A DNA stretch of 64,000 nt, taken from NCBI RefSeq assembly GCF_025612915.1, contig NC_069116.1, forward strand, positions 51,659,590 to 51,723,589, read 5' to 3'. Origin of the DNA: Magallana angulata (Eukaryota > Mollusca > Bivalvia > Ostreida > Ostreidae). This document shows positions 11,031-23,337 of this stretch, piece by piece; the stretch's first letter is position 1; every line of letters starts with the position of its first letter. The notes below the pieces were generated by a model. It was given only the letters and a program-made list of their open reading frames with translations. It searched no databases and was not told where the DNA came from. A program made the position numbers and the translations under genes.

Positions 11031-14000
11031 GATGAAGATTAGTACTCCCCAGTATGAGGGGAGGAACCCCTTCCAGCTCCAGCTGTTACGGACCAACAGA
11101 ACCAGGGACTCCCCAATGGGACTGGATCCTAATCCAGGATTGGATAAAACAGCCTGTGAAGTGGAGAACTACAGACTGTGTGCTGATGGAAGCTGTATAT
11201 CACAAGTGGATCTTTGCCGTTAGTACTCATCTTTATTTGTTTGTTCCAAGCTTGTTTGTCCATACCATGTTTCCTTTGATGACCTTCTTTGAAAAAAAAA
11301 AGGAATTTCAGTCATTCATTCCTTCTGAGAACCTTTTGATTGTTGGACATCATACTGTTTACCTACCGGTGCCTGTTTTCAGATCATAAATATACTGATT
11401 ACTTTAAACAATTTAAATACTGCAGAAGCAGAAAAATTCATTGAGGATTTAATTTCGTTATTTTCGTTGGCAATATTTATCAAGGAAATTAAATCCATGA
11501 CAAATTTTTCGCCCAAGTATTCGTAAATACAGAGTTGATACACAATACATTTTAGAGATTACAATTTTGACAAAATTAAACCCTAGCAAAATTGTTAATG
11601 GTTAAAAAACAACGAAATTTTAACCCAATGTGCTTCTACAGTACATGTATTTCGTTTGATATCATTTCAAAGATGTTTTTCTCCATTTCTCTGAACAATT
11701 TAAAAAATATGATAGTACCCTGTATTAATAATGGCTATGTCTGGAATTTGATATGTTGTATGGAAAGTGTAAATGATTGTATGACATTACCAGCATGTTG
11801 GTTGATACTCCTATGGGGACGAAAAGATGTGATTGGAAAATTTCATAGGCATTAGTAAATATGATGTGGCAGTGTGCCACCATTAGGATTTCTGATGGAG
11901 ACTGAGAGAGAGCGGGTCCCTACACTGTATTGATCAGAGCTGGGGATTTTGGCATGCAGATTTATAGAAATTCACGCTCATTTAATGTATTGGCTGGGGA
12001 TGAAGGGGAAGATGACTGCAGTGATTGTCAAGTGGTCAGGAAGAATATGAAATGCACAATACATGAACTTAATAAAAACACAGCATTGTTATTTACTTTG
12101 TCTGAAATCTATATGAACTGTTCTGAATCAAAAACATTTTGCAACATGTCATCCATCCGATGCAAAGTATATGAACTGATCGATCACCATAGAAATGCAC
12201 AATACATGAACTTAATAAAAACACAGCATTGTTATTTACTTTGTCTGAAATCTATATGAACTGTTCTGAATCAAAAACATTTTGCAACATGTCATCCATC
12301 TGATGCAAAGTATATGAACTGATCGATCACCATAAAATTATATACTACATCGATGTCAACAATAGCTATTGGTTTTAATCCTTGTTTATTCCATAGTAAA
12401 GCCTTTCTGATTAATTTTATGTAAAATCTTAAGCCTGTTTGGATACATTGACACAAACCACGATTTTGAGTCCACAGCACTCCATGATGATAGAGAGAAT
12501 TGAATTCGATGTGAATGACATGCCGGTTACTGTCAATGGCGTGGATATAACTGTATGATAGTTGATGGCAATCAACAAACAATTAGTAATGATGTCACAG
12601 TGACATTATTTGATTGCATATTCAACAGATTTCAGCATTTAATAGAGCATGTCTTTTTACTCACTGAGTTCATCCAATTCGAACTGTTACAATTATATTA
12701 AAGTTCAATATTTCATTCCTATTGGCAACATCTGCCACTAATATGACAAAGTGAAGAATTATCAAAGCAACCTAGGAGAAACAAAGAAATCAATGTTTCA
12801 CCAGAATTTTACATATATTTTTCAGATATATTCACCAACATTACATGAACCATTATTGTAAATACATGTAGCTGTATATCTAGATGGATAAAAGATGTTT
12901 TTTCCATTAATCCTTATAAGATCAAATTTACCCCCAAAAAATGACATAATATTGTTGGATTTTAGCCCTTTTTTTAAAAAAGAAATTAAGAGTTTTTAAC
13001 AAACTCGTTTATCATTGTGTGTTATCCCGTCCTGTAACCCAAAGTGTCTGATTTTTTTCAGCGGAGGAGCAGCTGATGAACCAGAATACCATCCTGATAA
13101 TGATCGTGGTCGGGCTGGCCGTCGTCATCTTTCTCATCGTCCTGTATTGTTTCCAGCAAAGAAACAGAAGTCCGACTCATAGCCGAGGCCGATCAGGTGA
13201 GCTATCTCTCCCACCATCTAACTCTCTTCTCACAAACAGAAGTCTGACTCATAGCCGAGGCCAGTCAGGTGAGCCATCTCTCCCACTATCTAATTCTCTT
13301 CTCACAAACAGAAGTCCGACTCACAGACGAGGCCAGTCAGGTGAGCTATCTCTCCCACCATCTAACTCTCTGCTCACAAACAGAAGTCCAACTTCTAGCC
13401 GAGGCCAGTCAGGTGAGCCATCTCTCCGACCATCTAATTCTATTCTCACAAACAGAAGTCTGACTCATAGCCGAGGCCGGTCAGGTAAGCCATCTCTCCC
13501 ACCATCTAATTCTCTTCTCACAAACAGAAGTCTGACTCATAGCCGAGGCCTGTCAGGTGAGCCATCTCTCCCACCATCTAATTCTCTTCTCACAAACAGA
13601 AGTCTGACTCATAGCCGAGGCCAGTCAGGTGAGCCATCTCTCCCACCATCTAATTCTCTTCTCACAAACAGAAGTCTGACTCATAGCCGAGGCCAGTCAG
13701 GTGAGCTATCTCTCCCTCCATCTAACTCTTTGCTCACAAGTATACCATCGAGTTAAAACTGTCCAAATGTGATGTAGGTAGCTAATGTAGAGGCATTTAC
13801 AGTAATTGTAAGAAGAATGAATAAGTCAATGTTATAGCTGATTGTTAAGGCATTCTTGCTTTAAGAATCCATAGATTAAGTTATTGTTAAGAATTGTTGA
13901 GGACTTCATTACCCGGGTATTGGGAAGCTGTAGGAAAAATTTGATTGTAATATCTCTCTTAAATAAGAAGATCTGATTATGTTATCTGTAGTGATACTCA

Positions 14001-17000
14001 GGATTATTTGATATAGCAGCTAAGCGATATTATCATAAAATACAATCAATGTTGGAAAGCTTTTATTTCAAGATGAATTGGAATTTGAGGAAACACAATA
14101 TCTCTTCTAAAGATGGTGTCTGAAAAATTTGGACTTACTTTAAAAACAATTATTGTAATGTGTTATTCTTGCCTTCAGTTTTAAGATGGCATTACAATTT
14201 TGTAAGTCTAAAGTGATACATATGTATTAGATTTATGCCAAAAACATATAACATAGATTTTGGGGCTGTATGTCCTTTTATTTATAAGTTTTACCTTATT
14301 TCCAACTTTTAGACTATAGAAATTACAGACATCAATCCTAATGATCTTGATAAAGGTCAGTTATAAATGACCTTCAAAGGATCAAGGTCAGTCAACAAGT
14401 TTAATGTCATTCTTAATCATCTGGTTAGACTGGTTACTACACAATGTGGTCACATAAAATAGTATACACATCTGGTGTATCTGAGTACAGGTTCATCTGA
14501 GTAAAATCAATTTTCCCCTGAATTTCTTGCATTAGGTGAGTTTGTCAGAAAACTTGTAACTGGTATTCCTCATAGAGCTGATCTTTTCTGAGCAGAAACA
14601 TAATATCCTTGAAAATGGATGACCGATGTAGTGCGAAGTCACCTTAATGATCTTGACTTCTAATTGATTGCTAGTGTTTTATTATCCTGTCATTGGATAT
14701 TCTCACTCTCTCTGAAAAATACATTAGTCATCCACATGATGATGTGAAAAACATTTGTTTTCTGTCTGGTTGGTAGAAACACTGTGATTTATTAACACGT
14801 GATGGGATTGATCACGTGAAATCTTCATTATACTTTATAAAGTAGTACTTCGACACTGGTAATTAATTCAATCGAATTTTAAGCCGATGAGTAAGATATT
14901 GTACCCTGGTAGGTCTATGCACAAAAATCCTAATTTTGAAAAATTTATATGTATACTGATCTATGAAATGCAATTGTATGGTTGACCGATAGGTCTTTTA
15001 GAGAACCACAAGGAGATTGGATTTACTTGCAATGATTTTAAACATGGTTGCATTTTTGACAATATTGATTTTATGTAGACTATATATATTTGCTTCACTC
15101 TTTGAGTTCTTGAAATATTTGTCACATATTATTAGAATAGAAATAATTTACTGTCAATGCATGTGGCATAGAAATAAAAACCACATGACATAGAGCAAAT
15201 AGAGGAAGCATCTTTAGAGATCTAATCTTTTATAAATGGAGAAGTATATATATTGTGAGTGATTGTGATTACAGTTCGCAGCAGTGGAACCAATGGGGAT
15301 GAAGCCGACCGAATTTCTTTATTTCTACCTCCTCCTACCTATGACGAAGTGATAACAACCAACTTATACCCACCTACACCTCAGATTTTCCACAGAAGGG
15401 TCTGTAGCCTGTAGTCTGAAGTCAATGTTCCTCTTGTTTCCTGACTTTATCTGATTATAACATGTCAATAGAATGTTTTTTAAAGATATCAAAATTACCA
15501 ACAATATAACAGCAATGACAAACTGGTAATGACAACAATATACTGATAGTCTTTAACTAGTAAAGAATTGCCTTTTATTGATCAAAATAATGAACAGGTC
15601 TTTTATTTTAGGTCACAAAATTGTTTACATAATGATAAATAACAATTCATTATTATGCAAAAAAATTATTGTTATTAGTATGAAAATGATATTGGAAGAT
15701 ATAATATTTAGAGTATCTATCAAATTGCAGTTATAGTTTAGCTTTTATTAGCTCACCTGATCTGAAAGCTCAAGTGAGCTTTTCTAATCAAAATTTGTCT
15801 GTTGTCTGTCGTCGTTGGTGTTGGTGTTGGGGGCGTTGTCGTTGTAAACTTTTCACATTTTCATCTTATTCTCCAGAACCACTGGGCAGATTTCAACCAA
15901 ACTTGGCACAAAGAAACACTGGGTGAATGGGATTCAAGTTTGTTCAAATGAAGGGCCATGCGCTCTTTAAAGGGGAAATAATTTAGAATTATTGAAAATT
16001 TGTTGGTATTTTTCAAAAATCTTGTTCTCAAAAACTATTAGGCCGGAAAAGCTGTAACTTGTATGGAAGCATCCTCAGGTAGTGTAGATTTAAGTTTATT
16101 CAAATTATGGTCCCCGTGGGTAGGTTGGGGCCACAATGGGGAATGGATTTTTACATAAGAATGTACAGTCAAACTTGTATTAAGCAGTCACCCGTGGGAG
16201 GCAGCCAAAGTGACCTCTTAACAGAGGTGACCTTTGAATAGAGACTTGTGAATTTGCCAATATCAAATTACTTTTTTAAAACAATTATCACATTAGTGAC
16301 AATAAAACAATAATGTATCAAAATGATAGATAAAGTAATTGATTAAATGTTTCTATAGTATCTATTATATTTACAAATAAGATCAAATACATAACAATGC
16401 ATTGTACATGCAATTTTATATCTTTTTAAATTCTTGAAAAAAGTCATTACGTGGTAAAACCTTGTCGCTGACATTTTCACAATTATAACACTATCTATTT
16501 TCATGAGTACCGTATATATAGAAAACAAACACTTTTAATACAAATCAACAATTACGTTTTTAACCGACCATATCTGAACTCAAAATCATAGTATTAAATC
16601 GAGCAATTTTCATTTGCCTTGCAGTGGACATTTTTGATACCTATTTCATTCATGTTTATAAAACAAACATTGTCAATACATTCACTTGATTCCCATTCGT
16701 ATCTGATCTACCAATTATGTATTATAAATACATCGATTAATTTGGTTTCTCTCGCCTCAAGCAAAATACTATGATTATTGTTTACATTCACTACCCGACA
16801 TTCGGAAGCCGTGTTTAAAATCCCTGGGTGTAAATCGTGACCGGCCAAAATGGCCGCCTAATGCATGTCGACTGCACACTTTCGGATCAAAATACAATGA
16901 CCGCTGACCGCGTTAGACAGGTGACCGCTCTTTAGAGGGCAAATATATAGGATTTTTCATCGGGAGGAAATAAAATGACCGCATATGAAAGGTGACTGCT

Positions 17001-18793
17001 TAATAGGGGTGGCCGCTTATGCAGTTTTGACTGTATAGGGAAAATCTTTAAACATCTTCTTCTTAAAAACTATTTGGCCAGAAAAGCTTAAACTTGTGTG
17101 GAAGCATCCTCAAGTAGTGAAGATTCAAGTTTGTTCATATCATAGTCCCTTGGGGTAGGGCAGGACCACAATGGGGGGATCAAATTTTACATAGGAATAT
17201 ATAGAGAAAATCTTTAAAAATCTTCTTCTCAAAAAGTATTAGGCCAGAAAAGCTCAAATTATAGTTTAAGCATCCTCAGGTAGTGTAGATTTAAGTTTGT
17301 TCAAATCATAGTCCCTGGGGGTAGGGTGGGGCCACAATGGGGGAATGGATTTTTACATAGGAATATTATATAGAGAAAATCTTTAAAAATTTTCTTCTCA
17401 AAAATTATAAGGCTAGGAAAGCTCAAATTTGAGTTGAAGCATCCTCAGATAGTGTAGATTCAAGTTTGTTCAAATCATGGTCCCTGGGGGTAGGGCGGGC
17501 CACAATGGGGGGGGGGGGTAAATTTTTCTAAGGAATATATAGAGAAAATATTTCAAAATCTTCTTTTCAAAAACTATTAGGCCAGGAAAGCCCAAATTGG
17601 CATGAAAGCATCCTCAGATAGTGTAGATGCAAGTTTGTTCAAATCATGGTCCCTAGGGGTAGGGCAGGGCCACAACGGGGGGATAAATTTTAACAAGGAA
17701 TATATAGAGAAAATCTTTAAAAATCTTCTCAAAAACTATTAGGCAAGGAAAGCTCAAATTTGAGTGGAAGCATCCTCAGATAGTATAGATTCAAGTTTGT
17801 TTAAATCATAGTCCCCTGGGGTAGGGGGAGGCCACAGTGGGGGATAACTTTTTACGTGGAAATATATAGAGAAAATCTTTTAAAATCTTCTTTTTAAAAA
17901 ATATTAGGCCAGAAAAGCTTAAACTTGTGTGGAGGCATCCTTAGGTACGGTATTGTAAATTCAGGTTTGCTAAATCATAGGGGGTTATCATCCCTGGGAG
18001 AGGACGGGGCCCTATGATGGGATGAATTTTCACATAGGAATATATAGAGAAAATCTTTAAAAATATTCTGGGAAAGTTTTCAGTCCAAAAAGCAGTAACT
18101 TGTGTGAAAGCACAGGTTGTGCAGATTAAAGTTTGATGAAACCATGATTCCTTATAGAAAAGTGGGGCCACAAAATTGGGGGTGGGGTGTATATCTTCTT
18201 ACAGGTACAACAACAAAAGGTTCTTGGTATTTACCAAAGAAAATATGTGAATAAAAATTGGCAGATTTTAAATATTTTTTTTTAGCAAGATCTACTTACT
18301 TAGTTGTCAAGATATTTTGATTTCGATACTGTAATGCTAATTTGATCATAGTTAAGGATATTGTTGCTCAGGTGAACAATGTGGCCCCTGTGCCTCTTGT
18401 ATTTGAACATGTTTTAAATAGATTGTCTACCTGTATGAAGTGTAATTTTTGCCATAAAAATTTGATTGAGCCAAGACACTATATTAAAATTCGGCTTTCA
18501 TTTTCTAATTACAGGACAGAATAACTTCTTCAGAGGAGCCCCCGATGACTCCTCCCCCAAATTATGACACTGCCTTAATTCTCCTATCCAGGAGCCACGA
18601 ATCAGTGTTGTCACCAAGTTATGACACGGTGCCTAAAAGACCTTCATTGAATAGAGGTCATCGTAGGAGCTTATCAGTGGACCAGTTAAGTCCTAATCCA
18701 GGGGACACTAGTGTTCAAATTTTTCATTTTCAAGAGACAGCAGAACCAAACCAAGAAAAAGCGAATTTCAACACAATCTCTGAGGCGAGGTGA
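11031..18793 (+). CDS. LDLa-type single-pass membrane protein with PPxY tail (gene A, 5' partial)
   Basis: Proposed exons: 11031-11218, 13062-13196 (or a longer variant, see the 72-bp repeat), 15275-15399 and 18515-18793, ending in TGA. Phases match at each junction. Exon 1 encodes a strand resembling the end of a CUB domain (RNPFQLQLLR) and the first four cysteines of an LDLa module (CEVENYRLCADGSCI, then DLC). Exon 2 encodes a strongly hydrophobic segment (LIMIVVGLAVVIFLIVLYCF). Exons 3 and 4 encode a proline-rich cytoplasmic tail with PPPTYDE, PPNYD and PSYDT, motifs that WW-domain proteins such as Nedd4-type ligases bind. Gene B has the same order. The signal peptide and CUB domain were not found, so the 5' end is missing from my model. 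The LDLa module lacks its last two cysteines in this splice form. A likely poly(A) signal AATAAA is at 19656. Ligand and function are unknown. Confidence 0.6.
11999..12032 (+). pseudogene. Possible relic of the second half of the gene A LDLa module
   Basis: In the intron after exon 1, one frame reads DEGEDDCSDCQ. This looks like the missing part of an LDLa module (normally DGxxDCxDxSDE) and would supply cysteines 5 and 6. However, the base pair just before it is TG rather than AG, there is no pyrimidine tract, and no donor gives a matching phase. It may be a decayed exon or a coincidence. Confidence 0.3.
12049..12334. repeat. 143-bp tandem duplication
   Basis: Unit 12049-12191 is repeated at 12192-12334. 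I see one difference between copies (CATCCATCCGATG versus CATCCATCTGATG), so the event is recent. It lies in an intron of gene A and makes open frames that duplicate the same residues. It is not coding. Confidence 0.9.
13169..13744 (+). repeat. Eight 72-bp tandem copies spanning an exon end and splice donor
   Basis: Starting just after the membrane segment of gene A, a 72-bp unit repeats eight times without loss of frame. Each unit encodes 24 residues of the type SLTHSRGQSGEPSLPPSNSL plus LTNR. Each unit also contains TCAG|GTGAGC (GTAAGC in the fifth copy), a consensus splice donor, with GT at 13197, 13269, 13341, 13413, 13485, 13557, 13629 and 13701. All eight donors are in phase 1, the phase required by the acceptor before 15275. 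Each unit also ends in a pyrimidine-rich stretch and ACAAACAG, acceptor-like, but splicing within a unit would remove only about 45 nt and break the frame. If no donor is used, translation stops at 13756. Confidence 0.85.
15747..18401 (+). mobile_element. Second pearl-like tandem-repeat element, interrupted by another element
   Basis: Same family and orientation as 3476-5881. It starts TTAGCTCACCTGATC, has a subterminal palindrome, then a ~166-bp array anchored on GTAGATTCAAG-type motifs, and ends at GCTCAGGTGAACAATGTGG with CCTCTTG. It lies wholly in the last intron of gene A, with its end about 110 bp before the final exon. Positions 16166-17033 are a separate inserted element. Units are more diverged than in the first copy. 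Confidence 0.8.
16166..17033. mobile_element. TA-flanked MITE nested in the pearl-like element
   Basis: The element begins CAGTCAAACTTG and ends CAGTTTTGACTG, imperfect terminal inverted repeats. It is flanked on both sides by TA (16164-16165 and 17034-17035). Removing it with one TA restores the host unit sequence (ACATAAGAATG-TA-TAGGGAAAATC), so the insertion post-dates the host. Subterminal blocks read AAGCAGTCACC and GGTGGCCGCTTATG. It is 868 bp with no transposase frame. The TA duplication points to a Tc1/mariner-like or similar superfamily, which is inference. Confidence 0.8.
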
Positions 18794-21700
18794 CAAAAGA
18801 TGTTCTATAACTCTGGAATTCATATGTGGACCAATTCAGAGTAGATCTCCAAGGGAACAGATGCAGCTTCCAGAAACGTCCAGGTCTTGCCATAATCATA
18901 CAGTTTGATTGACTGACAGAGGCAACATAATGTTGGTGATTCAGATCTTCAACTTGTGAAAATGTCAGTGATATGCAGCAAACTGGAGATTTACTTGTGC
19001 AAAATGTTGATATTTATTTGTACCATTTTGTTTTTTATGACTGTGATGTAGAGACTAAATGAACTGATGCCCAAGTTCATCATTTGCGTACTCTATGCTT
19101 ACTGCAATATTATTTTCACATTTTTGATCAGTCTTATTTAGTGTAGATTCTTTTTTTTACATGTGTACATAAATTCTGCAAATCCACCATTTTGTATCAA
19201 ATCGAGTGAATGTATAAACACAAGAATTAGATTTAATCTTTAATAGTTTACAACTGTCTCAAAAATGAAAGTTGGATTTTAAAATCTTCGAGTGGTGCTT
19301 CACATGATTGTACACGGATATTGAGTCCTCGTGTTTAATAAGGATTCTAAGGGATTGTAACCTTTGCTTCGGTGTGTCATTTTTTCTGCATTTCATGTAT
19401 TGTGATGGGGCATTTGCTTTCTAGAACTCAACTTGTGACTACATATATATTCCATCTACTTGCTCTCAAAGTCGTGAAGAAATTTGTGTCCCCCAGTTTG
19501 ATTTTGAAAGTATGAAAATGTTTGAAATAACAAAACCTGGAAAGTGGGTATTTGTTTAGATTGATTTACAATTATTGATCTCAAATTTAAGTAAAAATTT
19601 TTTTTTAATCTTGTGAGATACATTGCATAAAGAATTGCACGTCTTATTTCTTACCAATAAAAGTAGCTATAACCCCTATGCTTCACTGCAATGTGCCTTT
19701 GTGTTTAAAATACATGTATCAATTTTTAATCATTTTAAACTATCTACATCCAAAAAATATTTTCGTTAAAATTTTTTTCTAACGGGTAGTTTAATGCAGT
19801 ATTTATAAATATTTTTGATAATAATACATCAGATCTTTCCTGCACATATGCTAGCTAGGTGAGGTTTAGTTTATGGACAAGTGTGCAAGTAATTCTTATA
19901 ATTTGTAGTTAGAGGCAAATCTCTTTAGATTGACTATAGCATTAAACTTATCACATATTATAATATTGGATAGGTTCCTCCTAACCTATTTAGATTAAAG
20001 ATTGATTTACTTTTACTTTTGAAGTAAACTTGTACTATAATATGTTATATGAAGAGAGCTAGATCTAATTACATATGATGTGTTTTAGATCTCAATAGTC
20101 ATTTATTTTCAAATAGATTTATTTTTGTATACGTGCAGGAATAAGACAAAGTCATGCCTTCTGGGCCCTATGCTGTGATGTAGTGTCTAGATATTTCTTA
20201 CTATATCTATCTACTACATATACTTACTTTGTTATCTCAAACTTATGTGTCGGTGCTTTCAAATATTTTGTTCAGTAGAAAACCATGGACAGCAGACCTA
20301 ATCTTTTCTTGATGGTTGAAAACCAAAGATTGGATTTTCTTTTTCAATGTACATGTGGAGAAAGACACACAAGGGGATTTTGAAATCCATTTAAAAAAGA
20401 AACAAACTGCATTTATTATAATCATTTTAATAGGTTATACCGGTATATAGGCAATAAAAAGATATTGACTCAGAGGTGAAATCATAGTTTGTTTAACTTC
20501 AAAAGTTAATCATAAAGAAGTGGGATAGTTTAAATTGAGTCGATCATCACACTTGCAATTTGATTAAGAGACTAGCTAGGGAATGTGTGCAATTTATGAT
20601 CATAGAATGAAATAGAATAAAATATGTATATGTTTACCGGTACAAATGATAGGGTGCTTTTTAGGTATATGTACATGTATAATTTAAGGCATTGTATTTT
20701 TATTTTTTTTTTCACTAAAGCTTGAGTAATTCTTTATTTTTGTGTAACATTGCATAATGTGATACTGTTCATGGTTTGTTGTTTAAAGCATAATATTATT
20801 TAATTAAATTGAAATGACAAATATTATAACAAAAGTAATGTATTGCTGTCAAAGCAATGATTTTACCTTGTGCCAAATAGATTATGATAAAAAACTGAAG
20901 GGGAAATCCTTCCTTTTATTTTACTGTACAATTTATTGATTCAGTTAATTTGCCATTGTTGTGTCTTTATCCTTTTCTCCTTTTTACTGTGTATTGTATA
21001 TTGATGTTAAGGTCAGATGCAACCTATCTTCCATTTTTTCTATTTTTTCTTATCTCCACAATATGAAGATTTCCACTTCATAATTTCATAATTATATTTT
21101 TATGTAATATGAATCTTTTTTTATTTGGATATAAAGTGTTTAATTGAAAATATATAGTATGACTTTACTTATAAGCATTCAAATGCATTTTGCATGCTAT
21201 TTTAAGGAAAATTCTAAATATTCTAGCTCCGAAATGAGCCTGAATTTTTGGGAATTAACAGGTTTAAATCTTAATAAATAAGGATATCAAGAAAAATTAT
21301 ATAGAATTGAGGAACGTCTCGTCTGTCCTTAAGTCATTGTTATCAGAAGTTATTATCTGCATTTATTATCCAGTTAATTTTTTTTGAATAGGATTGTGAA
21401 TCTTGAGAATAAAACCGACAACCCTGGGACATTTCTCCAGTGATTGTTTATATAAAGAAATATTGTTCATTCAACAGTATGCATGATTCTAGTAAATAAG
21501 TTTAAAATTCGTATTCCCCATGGTCAGGGATATAATTTTATGCTCATTGTTAAAAATATTCCCAGGTATGTACAATATGATGAAATACAATTTTGTACTT
21601 TCAATATATTTACTGGTATGTACAAAATGATGTATACAATGCAATAGAAAATAGGCCTGTTTTTGCATTATGAACCCATTTTTGTAATATAGTATATGTA

Positions 21701-22427
21701 GATGAAGCAAAAGATAACAAAAAAGATCTGATGTTTTCACACCCACCTCAAGAATTCTTTAAATTCATTTAGCATTGTACATACTTTATATCAAGATGTG
21801 ATACAACTTATTTTCAACTGAACTTTCATGTGGTAGTTTTTCTTTTCATGCTTTGAATTGTAAAGCTAATATGCCTCCATGAATTAATTGTGTATTCATT
21901 GTTCTTGCATTAATTGTGATAAGTACAAGTAAATGAATATTTTTCTAACTTTCTCAAGTTGTTCTTGTGTTTATACATCACAATTTAAACAAATACAATG
22001 TATTAATCCTCTCAGAAGATATAAACACAGCTGGCAAACTGCCCAGCATTTTATTTAGGCCTTTCAAGTGCTGCTAGAATTTGAAAACATTATACAATTA
22101 TTGCTGAAGATACCTGTATACAAGGGGATATAATTTTGTGGATGATTCAGTTTAATAAAGTTTTTCATTAAAAAAAATTGATGATGCTAACTTATAAAGG
22201 GGATCATTGATGTGATAAAAATGAATTCTAATACTTGTACAGTGGATGTCTAAATAATATTATAATTACTAGTACAATGTATATATAAAGTCCAGGTAAG
22301 CAAAATTAAAAAAGGTAACAGTAATTCCAATTAGGAATGTATATATTTATTGTTTTTTTTTAACAATACAAAAATGTAGTTCACAGTTGTATAAATCAAA
22401 AATCACAGAAATGCATTGCTACATGTG
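18794..22427. other. 3' UTR of gene A, then intergenic DNA without a gene
   Basis: The gene A 3' UTR probably runs to about 19.68 kb (AATAAA at 19656). The remaining 2.7 kb is AT-rich. Frames at 20243-20425 (-) and 21489-21746 (-) carry no recognisable features. The 3' UTR of the small - strand gene begins near 22340. Confidence 0.55.
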
Positions 22428-23337
22428 TCAGGACTGGTCCTTTTTACTGTCTTTCTTCATGTCATCCATTTTCTTCATTAGGTTATCCCATGATTGTTTG
22501 TTGACACGGGGTACCTTAATTAAAAACAGATTAATACATCTTTAAAATAAATAATCCATTATGCAATTCTCATCTTAAGCCACTTGATTTTTTATAGTGA
22601 TATTGATTCATTTTCATCCTAATGATAATACTGTTGATGTTTCGCATGAATGCAATATTTGGCGGATTTTAAATTTTCATTAAGTTTGCTTGGATTTTAT
22701 TTAGGGCATTTATGAATATACATGCTTAACATTTGGTGATATACTTCATTAAGCTTAAGCTTTTCCCCCCAAAAGTTATTTTTTTTTCATAGAATACACA
22801 GCCAAATGTAATACCAGGTACATTTATGTTATAAATATCTCTCCTCAAAGCAAGTGAGAATAGAAAACTTTGAAAAGTTTTTACCTCGTAGTTCTGGTCA
22901 ATGTATATCCCAATCAGAACACCTGTTCCCACAATCCCCTGTAATCGAAGACAGAACAATCACATTTACAGTCATGCACAGCAAAACAGTTACGTATACC
23001 ATATTGACAAAAATATATGAGTAATGCTTTGTGTAATAATTTGCATATTATGTCTATACAAATGTACAAAACATGAGCATTTACAATTACAAAATATATT
23101 TTTCCTGATAAGTATGGTTTTACAATTTGTAAACTAAGGTTAACAGCATCGTCGGAACCCACGGGTTTTCTTTCCGAATCTGCTGAAAGCAGAATAACGG
23201 ATAGGAAACCTTGGGGGTCAACTATATACATGTATTATTAATTTGATAACCCTGGTTAATGTAACCTGAGTATGTGTTCGGCTCATTTTGTTGATTTGAC
23301 ATATACCTACCAATAATTTTGCAAGCTTAAGAACCAT
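22428..23337 (-). CDS. STMP1: STMP1-like short transmembrane mitochondrial microprotein
   Basis: Three exons: 23311-23337, 22885-22938 and 22428-22514, all phase 0, with donors GTAGGT and GTAAAA and acceptors TTACAG and ATTAAG. The product is 55 aa. Residues 1-9 are MVLKLAKLL. Residues about 10-22 are a glycine-rich hydrophobic segment (GIVGTGVLIGIYI) followed by DQNYEVP, and the C-terminus is lysine/aspartate-rich (MKKMDDMKKDSKKDQ). The vertebrate mitochondrial microprotein STMP1 (47 aa) has the same layout, with a hydrophobic N-terminus, VGMYLAQNYDIP and a charged lysine-rich tail. It is known as a small inner-membrane protein tied to respiratory-chain function. AATAAA on the - strand at 22351-22346 lies 77 nt past the stop. 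Genes this short over three exons are easily missed. Orthology is inferred from the memorised human sequence. Confidence 0.8.

Noticed and set aside
13197-13744. Each 72-bp repeat as a small exon plus a ~45-nt intron
   Set aside because: Donor and acceptor-like sites are present in each unit, but such introns would be too short for animal splicing and their phases (1 out, 2 in) would break the frame.
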